Source of the DNA: an uncultured Mucispirillum sp.
Lineage (GTDB): Bacteria; Chrysiogenota; Deferribacteres; Deferribacterales; Mucispirillaceae
Length of the DNA stretch: 5,927 bases
Assembly (NCBI GenBank): GCA_947177675.1
Contig: CAMWVK010000114.1
Coordinates: forward strand, 1 to 5,927
Direction: 5' to 3'
The position numbers and the translations under genes are program-made. The notes beneath the pieces are model-generated. The model was not told where the DNA came from. It made no database searches and saw only the letters and a list, made by a program, of their open reading frames with translations. Shown one piece after another: positions 1-5,831 of this stretch (the stretch's first letter is position 1; every line of letters begins with the position of its first letter).

Positions 1-104
1 ATATATTTCCTATATAGTAAGTAGGAAAACAAATAGAGAAAGTATTTTCAGTATTTTTTTGCATAGTAATGCATTTAAATAAACTCCCTCCTTTTTGTAG
101 AAAG
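1..104. other. Unresolved left edge: possible 3' end of a + strand gene or 5' end of a - strand gene
   Basis: Two readings of this edge conflict. On the + strand one frame is open from base 2 to a TAA at 80-82, which sits 22 nt before a strong rightward terminator, as expected for the end of a gene. On the - strand there is a perfect AAGGAGG ribosome-binding sequence (complement of 87-93). It is followed by an ATG at 73-75 whose frame stops after 8 codons, and by a second ATG at 62-64 whose frame stays open to base 1. The second ATG lies about 22 nt from the AAGGAGG, too far for normal initiation. The two open readings share the same codon register on opposite strands, so only one is likely to be coding. 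The fragment is too short to recognise a product. Confidence 0.35.
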
Positions 105-134
105 TGGAACAGATTTTTATCTGTTCCATTTTTT
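105..134 (+). terminator. Rho-independent terminator reading rightward
   Basis: TGGAACAGAT (105-114) pairs perfectly with ATCTGTTCCA (119-128) around a TTTT loop, giving a 10-bp stem followed at once by six T's (129-134). A-T and G-T pairs between 99-104 and 129-134 can lengthen the stem. The T-tract lies on the + strand side, so the signal belongs to something transcribed rightward from beyond the left edge. Read leftward, the stem is followed by CTTTCTAC, a poor U-tract, so it would be at best a weak stop for the antiporter operon whose last codon is at 233. The 135-232 spacer that follows is AT-rich and shows no convincing promoter, gene or second terminator. Confidence 0.8.
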
Positions 135-232
135 ATGTGAAATCAAGCTTAATTTTTAATCATATAGTATAGTTTATATTTTAACTTATCTACAAATTAA
201 TATAAAAAGGTAATGTAAAAAATTAGTATAAA

Positions 233-2218
233 TTAAGTTACTGGTTCTATTTTTTCATTTAAAATAGATGCAAATACAGCAATATCACTATTTTTACCAG
301 TAACTATAAGTTCATCTCTGTCATTTATCTTATCATCAGAGCCAGGGGATATTTTTATCTGAACACCAGATTTTACTGCAATAATATTAATGTTATATTT
401 GAATCTTGCATCAAGAGCACGCAGAGAATATCCAGAATATTTTGAGCTGACAGGCACTGTTATTGTTTCTATTGACAGTCCTTTTACACCAAGAGTTGAT
501 ATTTTTTTATCCTGATGTTTTTTTGAAACAGCTGCAAAATCTTCCTGACGAAGTTCTGCTTCAATTGCTGCAATACTTTCTTTTGGTATATAATAATGTT
601 TAAATACAACAGAAAGAAGTGATACTGCTGATTCAACTTCTTCAGATATAACTTCAGATGCACCTAACTCTTTTAATGATGCATTATATGCTTTAAAGCG
701 TGTTCTAGCAATAATGATTAGCGTAGGGTTTAATCTTCTTGCTGTTTCCACTATATTTTTAGTAGTATGGAAATCTGCTCCTGAAATAACTATGGAGCGT
801 GCTTTTGTAATGGACGCATGGTCTAATATTTCTTCCTGTGATGCATCTCCATAAAAAATTGGTGTGCCTTTTTGCTTTTCAGTCTGCACAGTATTTGGAT
901 TCATTTCTATAACAATATAATCAATACCTGACTGAATTGCAGCTTTTGCAATCATTCTGCCTGAAAGTCCAAATCCAACTAATATTATATGGTCATTAAA
1001 AATTTTTTTATCAGATTTTTTTTCATGAAAGTAGCCTTTTATAATATTTTCAGGCAGTGGCAGTTTTGAAAGCAGTTTTGCAATCTGGGTAGCATATATC
1101 ATCATAAAAGGTGTTGCTATCATTGATATAACTGCAATAGTTATAAATAATGAGTTTTGAAACTCATTAAATATTCCATCTTTTAATCCTGTTGTAGCAA
1201 GAATAAAAGAAAATTCTCCCACTTGAGCAAGAGCAAACCCAGTTTTCAGTGATGTTTCAAGAGAATATCCTAAAATATTTATAGACATTGTTGTAACTAA
1301 TGCTTTTATTATTATTACAAGAAAAGCTAAAAATAAAATAAGGGCAGGATGTGCTAAAAAAGTATTAACATCAATAATCATACCAATAGATATGAAAAAG
1401 AAGCCTGTAAAAACATCTTTAAATGGCACAACATTACCAATAGCCTGATAGCCGTAACCTGTTTCACTTACTATCATACCAGCTAAAAATGCACCAAGAG
1501 CTAAAGATAAACCAGCTTTATTTGTTATAATAGCAACTATCATACATATTAATATGATAGAAAACAAAAATACTTCTCTGCTTCTTGTTTTTGTAACTTT
1601 TGCTAAAAGTTTTGGAACAATAAATTTTGCTGCCGCAAATAGAAGTACTACAACAATAATTGCATTTCCCAATGTTATAGCAATATCAATAATAGACGAG
1701 TCATTTCCAGGGGCTAACATTCTTGCTATCAGCATCATAGGAATAACTGCAATATCCTGAAAAATAAGCACACTTGTTGTTATTCTGCCATAAGGTGATT
1801 CTACTTCGCCCCTTTCCATTAAAAGTTTTAATACAATAGCTGTTGATGATGGTGCAATTATCATACCTATAAATATAGATAATTCAGTATTGATACCCAT
1901 AATAATACAAAGAATTGTGATAAATATAGATGTTAAAAATACCTGCAGCATACCGCCGCCAAGAGCAGAGCGTTTTAATGCAATAAGCTGCTGCAAAGAA
2001 AATTCTAAACCAATAGTAAAAAGCAGCAGGATAACCCCAATTTCTGCCATGTGGGATATATTTTCTGTATTATAGATAAAAGCAAGACCATTAGGACCAA
2101 TCAAAAGACCAGTAAGTAAATATCCTAAAATACCGGGAATTTTTATTTTTGCACATATTAAAAGAACTATTGTAGATACTGCAAAAATAATGGTAATATC
2201 TCTTAAAATCATATCCAT
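233..2218 (-). CDS. KefB-like CPA2 cation:proton antiporter with RCK (TrkA-N/TrkA-C) domains
   Basis: This is a 661-residue inner-membrane antiporter that probably exchanges K+ or Na+ for H+. About a dozen hydrophobic segments fill residues 8-380. Family landmarks are visible: LLTGLLIGPNGL near 34-45, FQDIAVIP (153-160) with the conserved membrane aspartate D155, ALGAFLAGMIVSE (240-252), ISIGMIIDV (276-284) and QVGEFSFIL (332-340). A cytoplasmic Rossmann RCK_N domain follows (about 409-525) with GFGLSGR (415-421), the acidic E438 at the end of the second strand, and YGDAS (456-460). A TrkA-C domain covers about 575-655. The start at 2218 is chosen because AAGG (complement of 2227-2230) lies 8 nt upstream; M3 would be 14 nt away. 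The gene lies 26 nt after the activase gene with no terminator between, so it is the last gene of the operon. The acidic loop by which E. coli KefB/KefC are gated by glutathione is not recognisable (about 252-269), and no KefF/KefG-like partner is present. The transported ion cannot be read from sequence. Confidence 0.95.
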   Translation of the reverse strand: MDMILRDITIIFAVSTIVLLICAKIKIPGILGYLLTGLLIGPNGLAFIYNTENISHMAEIGVILLLFTIGLEFSLQQLIALKRSALGGGMLQVFLTSIFITILCIIMGINTELSIFIGMIIAPSSTAIVLKLLMERGEVESPYGRITTSVLIFQDIAVIPMMLIARMLAPGNDSSIIDIAITLGNAIIVVVLLFAAAKFIVPKLLAKVTKTRSREVFLFSIILICMIVAIITNKAGLSLALGAFLAGMIVSETGYGYQAIGNVVPFKDVFTGFFFISIGMIIDVNTFLAHPALILFLAFLVIIIKALVTTMSINILGYSLETSLKTGFALAQVGEFSFILATTGLKDGIFNEFQNSLFITIAVISMIATPFMMIYATQIAKLLSKLPLPENIIKGYFHEKKSDKKIFNDHIILVGFGLSGRMIAKAAIQSGIDYIVIEMNPNTVQTEKQKGTPIFYGDASQEEILDHASITKARSIVISGADFHTTKNIVETARRLNPTLIIIARTRFKAYNASLKELGASEVISEEVESAVSLLSVVFKHYYIPKESIAAIEAELRQEDFAAVSKKHQDKKISTLGVKGLSIETITVPVSSKYSGYSLRALDARFKYNINIIAVKSGVQIKISPGSDDKINDRDELIVTGKNSDIAVFASILNEKIEPVT

Positions 2219-2244
2219 ATAAATAACCTTATAATAAAAATATT

Positions 2245-2991
2245 CTATAATGGCAGACAGCCTAATGCTCCATTAAACTGCGGATTATTAAGCGGCATTA
2301 CATTTTTACCTATAAGCTGCGAAATAAATAATATTAAACTTTTATTATTTGCTACTCCACCAGAAACATATATTGTATCAGCTTGAAATGATTTTATCAA
2401 TGGTAAAAGCCGTTTAGCAATTGATTTATTTATGCCTGCAGCAATACTTTCTATTTCAACTCCTTGAGCCATAAGCCCTATAAGTTCACTTTCACAGAAT
2501 ACAGCACATGTACTTGAAAGGCTGGCTGGGTTATGCTGCATTTCAGAAAGTTCATCTATGCTTATTCCTAAAACTGAACATGCATTTTCAGCAAATCTTC
2601 CTGTGCTTGCTGCACATTTATCATTCATTATAAAATCTTCTATATATCCTTCTTTTCCAAGAATAACTTTACTATCCTGTCCGCCAATATCCATTAATAT
2701 AAAGCTGTCATCTCCAGTCTGCCTTAATGCACCCCTGAAGTGAGCTTTAATTTCTGATATAATTTCAGCATTAGAAAATGACATTAAATTTCTTCCATAT
2801 CCTGTGGCAACTATTTTATAATCATCATTAAAACCTAGTTTTTTTATATTTATATAGGTATTTGCTCCATCTCTTGCTATATATTGTTTATAAAAACTTA
2901 CAGTATCAAAAAGTTTATATTCTATATTTCCATTAGTTTCTTTAACAAGCTTTACATATCTTGAGCCTAAATCTATACCAATATTTTTCAT
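2245..2991 (-). CDS. ATP-dependent activase of the BcrA/BadF/BzdG/HgdC family
   Basis: This 248-residue protein belongs to the ASKHA ATPases that, as homodimers with one bridging [4Fe-4S] cluster, use ATP to inject a low-potential electron into a 2-hydroxyacyl-CoA dehydratase-family partner. Motifs run in order: phosphate-1 loop GIDLGSR (5-11), TGYGR (63-67), SEIKAH (79-84), phosphate-2 DIGGQDSK (101-108), NDKCAASTGRF (123-133) with cluster ligand C126, TCAVFCESEL (161-170) with the second ligand C162, and the nucleotide motif GGVANN (211-216). Both expected cluster cysteines are present, so the protein looks functional. An extra C166 sits where relatives often have Ala. The length is slightly below the usual 255-270 because the C-terminus stops just after the conserved GALG. 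The ATG overlaps the upstream gene's TGA as ATGA (2988-2991), and AGAGAAG (complement of 2995-3001) ends 3 nt before the start, so translation is probably coupled to its partner at near 1:1. The family call is firm; the pathway is not. Confidence 0.95.
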   Translation of the reverse strand: MKNIGIDLGSRYVKLVKETNGNIEYKLFDTVSFYKQYIARDGANTYINIKKLGFNDDYKIVATGYGRNLMSFSNAEIISEIKAHFRGALRQTGDDSFILMDIGGQDSKVILGKEGYIEDFIMNDKCAASTGRFAENACSVLGISIDELSEMQHNPASLSSTCAVFCESELIGLMAQGVEIESIAAGINKSIAKRLLPLIKSFQADTIYVSGGVANNKSLILFISQLIGKNVMPLNNPQFNGALGCLPL

Positions 2992-3992
2992 ATACTTCTC
3001 TTTTTCTTTTTCATTTCAAGCATTTCTATAAATGAATCTATGCGTATTTTTGTTCTACCATCAATATCACCAGGGCTGTCACCTTCAATGGTTAATACAG
3101 GAATATCTAAATGTTTTTTGATTAAAATATCTTGTATCTGCCTGTAACAAAATGACTGCACATAGTGGATTAATCCATCAATTTTTCTTTCCTGCACCTG
3201 CTTTTTGATGTCTTTTATTCTATCCATTACACTATAAGGATATGTATATTCTAAATACCTTTTCACATAATCAGGATTTTCTGATGGAATACTAAACTGA
3301 CGCTGCACTTCATTAAAAACTATTTTACAGTTTTTACTTTCTATAAAATCATACATAGCAGGATTTATTGTAGGCACACCAATACAGCCAAGTCTAACAT
3401 ATTTATTTTCAATATTTCTTTTGGATGCTTTTTCTATTAACTCATCAGCATCTTTTGAAAATTTATCTACATCACTGTTAAAATCAGTAGAAGATACAAG
3501 ATATAAATGGTTTTCAAATCCTGTAACATAACCTTGAACAGTTAGTTCATCTATTTTTTTTAATTTTTTGCGAACTTTATCTGTAATTTTGCAGCATTCA
3601 TATACATCATCAAAAGTAACATTAAAAGCACTGCCTAAAACAAGCATTTGATTTTTTAAAGCAGTATAAGGTTCTTTTTCTTCATAAGGATAGGCAAAAA
3701 GGTGAACTTTAATATTATTTGCAGCATAAAGCTCAGTTAAAGCATGTGTATTACTGCAGTCACCATTTGTAACAGATATTATTTCATCTACTGCTTTTTC
3801 TTTAACAGCCACAGAATAAAGACCTTTTATCCATGAGCAGCAGTTTCTTGGCAGACCATCATTTTGTGCTTCGTCAATTAAATGGTTTGGATTAGGACTG
3901 CATACAAAAATATTGTTTAAATCAACAGGAATATTGCCACCTGCAAGTATAAACTCCACAGGTATAGTTGTAGTGAATCCAATTCTTTTCAA
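2988..3992 (-). CDS. 2-hydroxyacyl-CoA dehydratase family (HgdB/YjiM-like) iron-sulfur protein, possible double-cubane reductase
   Basis: This 334-residue protein is the electron-accepting partner of the adjacent activase. Family features are an N-terminal TTTIPVEFILAGG (7-19), PRNCCSWIKG (48-57) with C51/C52, NGDCSNT (76-82) with C79, a later SFCYRQIQ (280-287) with C282, TIEGD (301-305), and RTKIRIDSFIEML (313-325) near the end. The cysteines at 51/52, 79 and 282 match the three-cysteine [4Fe-4S] site of the family. There is also C133/C134 plus C31, C203 and C222. At 334 residues it is shorter than classic HgdB (about 380), and no second (HgdA-like) subunit is encoded nearby. That arrangement resembles E. 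coli YjiM-YjiL and the double-cubane-cluster protein system rather than a two-subunit dehydratase. It starts with TTG: the next in-frame ATG (M116) would delete the first three cluster cysteines, and AGAGG lies 6 nt upstream of the TTG. The substrate is unknown. Confidence 0.9.
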   Translation of the reverse strand: MKRIGFTTTIPVEFILAGGNIPVDLNNIFVCSPNPNHLIDEAQNDGLPRNCCSWIKGLYSVAVKEKAVDEIISVTNGDCSNTHALTELYAANNIKVHLFAYPYEEKEPYTALKNQMLVLGSAFNVTFDDVYECCKITDKVRKKLKKIDELTVQGYVTGFENHLYLVSSTDFNSDVDKFSKDADELIEKASKRNIENKYVRLGCIGVPTINPAMYDFIESKNCKIVFNEVQRQFSIPSENPDYVKRYLEYTYPYSVMDRIKDIKKQVQERKIDGLIHYVQSFCYRQIQDILIKKHLDIPVLTIEGDSPGDIDGRTKIRIDSFIEMLEMKKKKRSI

Positions 3993-4004
3993 TTATAACC
4001 TCTA
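3990..4004 (-). promoter_or_regulatory. Stop/Shine-Dalgarno/TTG start junction
   Basis: The upstream gene's TAG stop (complement of 4002-4004) supplies the first two bases of AGAGG (complement of 3999-4003), which lies 6 nt before the TTG start (complement of 3990-3992). The site fixes an unusual start codon and implies that ribosomes ending the GNAT gene could re-initiate on the iron-sulfur protein gene. Confidence 0.75.
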
Positions 4005-4775
4005 TAAAATCAGCAGAAGCATAATCACAAGAACAGCAATTGAACCTATTACAGTATATTTTATCAAATCACCTTTTGGCATACCGCCTAAAAGTTCTTC
4101 ACCACGGGCAGCATATTCTACTTTTAATTCATTATATTCTTTTTCAAGTTTATTTCTTTCATTAAGCAGATTAAAAAAGAATTTTTCAATATCTACTTCT
4201 TCTAGTTTTTCAGTATTTGTATAACACTTTAAAAGAGAAGGTTTTTTCGCTTTCATTGTTCCATTTCTTTGGGTTACATCAGTAAAGCCAAGATTAAAAC
4301 CAAAATTTTCAAGAAACTTGTTTCTTATTTCTCTTTCATCATCTTCCACATTATCGCCTGAAACAAAATCAAAAGATGTGATAGAATATTCTTGAAAGTT
4401 TTCTCTAAGCCAAATAACAAGCTCATTAAATGCAAATGTGCCTATACCTTTATTTCTGAGATTTTTATCAAGAAATAAACCTTGAGTTGGACCAAATTCA
4501 ATAGAATTACTTCTATGGTTTACAAGTGCATATATTTTATTAATAGATAACTGGTCAGACGCATTACCAGAGATACTTTTTATAGGTCTTGCAACATTAC
4601 TAGAAACTGGTATTATTCTAACAAGCATCATTTCAATGTCGCTTTCTTTATAGTGTTTCATAGAGAATACAACATTTCCAAATAATCTAGTATTTGAGCC
4701 TGCTGTTTCTTTAACTCTAACAAGTTTTAGTATTGCTGTGCCATATTCCTCAGTTCGCTGTTCAAAATCACTCAT
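4002..4775 (-). CDS. GNAT-fold acyltransferase-like protein with coiled coil and C-terminal membrane anchor
   Basis: This 257-residue protein of unknown substrate leads the operon. Residues about 15-175 look like a GNAT N-acetyltransferase: GLFLDKNLRNKGIG (99-112) matches the strand-plus-pyrophosphate-loop motif (R/Q-x-x-G-x-G, here RNKGIG at 107-112) that holds acetyl-CoA, and FLENFGF (154-160) matches the usual late GNAT strand. A charged heptad-like stretch (about 194-228, rich in E, K, L and N) predicts a coiled coil, and the last 20 residues (238-257) are a single hydrophobic helix ending the chain, preceded by KGDLIK. This would place the enzyme on the cytoplasmic face of the membrane. 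The start at 4775 is preferred over an in-frame ATG at 4787 because GAGG lies 6 nt before it and nothing ribosome-binding precedes the outer ATG. The spacing to the iron-sulfur gene is 9 nt. The GNAT assignment is by motif only; the N-terminal half is divergent. Confidence 0.8.
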   Translation of the reverse strand: MSDFEQRTEEYGTAILKLVRVKETAGSNTRLFGNVVFSMKHYKESDIEMMLVRIIPVSSNVARPIKSISGNASDQLSINKIYALVNHRSNSIEFGPTQGLFLDKNLRNKGIGTFAFNELVIWLRENFQEYSITSFDFVSGDNVEDDEREIRNKFLENFGFNLGFTDVTQRNGTMKAKKPSLLKCYTNTEKLEEVDIEKFFFNLLNERNKLEKEYNELKVEYAARGEELLGGMPKGDLIKYTVIGSIAVLVIMLLLIL

Positions 4776-4781
4776 GCAATG

Positions 4782-4785
4782 CCTC
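4782..4785 (-). promoter_or_regulatory. Ribosome-binding site deciding the GNAT gene start
   Basis: GAGG (complement of 4782-4785) lies 6 nt before the ATG at 4773-4775. The alternative ATG at 4785-4787 overlaps this GAGG and is preceded only by A/T-rich sequence, so the inner start is better supported. Confidence 0.65.
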
Positions 4786-4804
4786 ATTTTTAAAATAATA
4801 AAAA

Positions 4805-4833
4805 TATATACATTATACTATAAATCCTTGCAA
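4805..4833 (-). promoter_or_regulatory. Candidate sigma70-type promoter for the leftward operon
   Basis: Reading leftward, TTGCAA (4828-4833, -35-like, 4/6) is followed after exactly 17 bp by TATATA (4805-4810, -10-like, 4/6). This would start transcription near 4798, about 23 nt before the GNAT start. A better -10 match, TATAAT (complement of 4812-4817), lies inside the spacer but has only a poor -35 at the right distance. In such AT-rich DNA these matches are weak evidence on their own. Confidence 0.4.
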
Positions 4834-4856
4834 ACATTTTTTTTTAATAATATAAT
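4828..4856 (+). promoter_or_regulatory. Candidate sigma70-type promoter for the exported-protein gene
   Basis: TTGCAA (4828-4833) is followed after exactly 17 bp by a perfect TATAAT (4851-4856), which places the start of transcription near 4863 and leaves a leader of about 40 nt before the ATG at 4902. The spacer contains a run of nine or more T's. The -35 hexamer is self-complementary and is shared with the leftward candidate promoter. Confidence 0.5.
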
Positions 4857-4901
4857 TTTAAATAAAAATATTAGTATTATGTTATATCAGGAGTTATATA
4901 T

Positions 4902-5777
4902 ATGAAAAAAATTACTACACTTATTTTATTGATTTGCATATCGGCATTTGGTGCCTTAAACTTAAGCACAAAAAGTTTCGCAGCTGCACCAAATAGTTAT
5001 GAAACATTATTAAAAAACAAGGAAATCAAAAAAATTACATATTCCTGTGTTTTTGATAATAAAAAATATGCTTATCCAACATGTAAATTTGAAGAAAGAT
5101 GCGAAAAAGGTTCTATTTGTTTTAAAGTCAATGATTTAGATTATGTATCTTTTTTTGTATCATTTAATTTTCAGGCAGTAGAGCTTTTAGCAAGTGATTA
5201 TGTTATGAACCTTACTCGTTCTTATGAAAAAGATGAAAAAAATCTGCAGCTTGGTTATCTTTCTGCACTTTTTAATCCTGTAAAACGCTCTTTTTATGAT
5301 GACGAAACTAAAAATCTGCTTTTTCAGAAAATGATGTTTACTAATATGCAGCCATCATCTTTTGTAACTAAAATAGATAATGATGTATCTATATTTTTAT
5401 CAAAAAAAGATGTGTTTTTGCGAAATACTATTTATCCGTCTTTAAAATTAAACGGTATAGTTTATGACAAATCTAAACCATTAGAATATATTACAGAAAG
5501 CTCATTACAGTATTCAGTATATCCTCATGCTTATGAAGTAGAATATGTTACTGAATGGATGGCTAATTATGTAGGTGCACCAGAACTTTATAAAAATGAA
5601 AAAAATATTAGTCAAATTGTTGCTTATTTTAATGTATTAAAACAAGGAAAAGATAAAATAGAAGACCATTCAGGCACTGCTATTTTAGAATCAGAAAAAG
5701 CACGCCCATTTGTGTTTGAAAATAAAATAGCAAATTTTATAAAACAAAATAAAGATAAAGCTTTAATTTTACCTTGA
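4902..5777 (+). CDS. Exported protein of unknown function with an N-terminal four-cysteine cluster
   Basis: This 291-residue protein is not recognised as a known family. Residues 1-27 form a clear Sec signal peptide: KK near the start, a hydrophobic core (about 5-20) and a likely signal-peptidase I cut after SFA (25-27); there is no lipobox cysteine at the cut. The mature part (about 264 residues) is soluble, rich in K, Y, F and N, with no membrane segment. Its only cysteines are C49, C61, C67 and C73, all within 25 residues, an even number suited to two disulfides in a small N-terminal subdomain. The rest looks like a mixed alpha/beta globular domain with aromatic stretches (YVSFFVSFNF at 81-90, YPHAYEVEYVTEWM at 207-220). 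AGGAG (4889-4893) lies 8 nt before the ATG, which fixes the start. It is divergent from the four-gene operon and convergent with the gene at the right edge. Periplasmic or secreted location is inferred. Confidence 0.9.
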   Translation: MKKITTLILLICISAFGALNLSTKSFAAAPNSYETLLKNKEIKKITYSCVFDNKKYAYPTCKFEERCEKGSICFKVNDLDYVSFFVSFNFQAVELLASDYVMNLTRSYEKDEKNLQLGYLSALFNPVKRSFYDDETKNLLFQKMMFTNMQPSSFVTKIDNDVSIFLSKKDVFLRNTIYPSLKLNGIVYDKSKPLEYITESSLQYSVYPHAYEVEYVTEWMANYVGAPELYKNEKNISQIVAYFNVLKQGKDKIEDHSGTAILESEKARPFVFENKIANFIKQNKDKALILP

Positions 5778-5831
5778 AGCAGTTATCTTTTAAATGAATA
5801 AATTAAAAGCCTAGTGCTATTTATTGGATTA

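Noticed and set aside
60..73. TGCAT-AGTA-ATGCA inverted repeat
   Set aside because: Five-bp arms in AT-rich DNA are expected by chance, and there is no neighbouring promoter to make it an operator.
182..240. TAACTTA ... TAAGTTA inverted repeat flanking the antiporter stop
   Set aside because: The arms are 7 bp of almost pure A-T, separated by 45 bp, with no supporting signal.
1554..1760. Open + strand frame of 68 codons
   Set aside because: It is entirely antisense to the antiporter's membrane domain, with no ribosome-binding site. Its I/S/F/T-rich composition is what the reverse of hydrophobic codons produces.
1890..2075. Open + strand frame of 61 codons
   Set aside because: It is antisense to the antiporter N-terminus, has no start signals and resembles no protein.
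2558..2743. Open + strand frame of 61 codons
   Set aside because: It is antisense to the conserved catalytic core of the activase and is a shadow frame.
3913..4224. Open + strand frame of 103 codons spanning a gene junction
   Set aside because: It is antisense to the iron-sulfur protein N-terminus and the GNAT C-terminus, both well supported by motifs. It is serine- and isoleucine-rich with no ribosome-binding site.
5787..5809. CTTTTAA/TTAAAAG inverted repeat (7-bp arms, 9-nt loop) between the convergent stops
   Set aside because: The stem is almost all A-T, the loop is long and no T-tract follows on either strand, so it is too weak to call a terminator.
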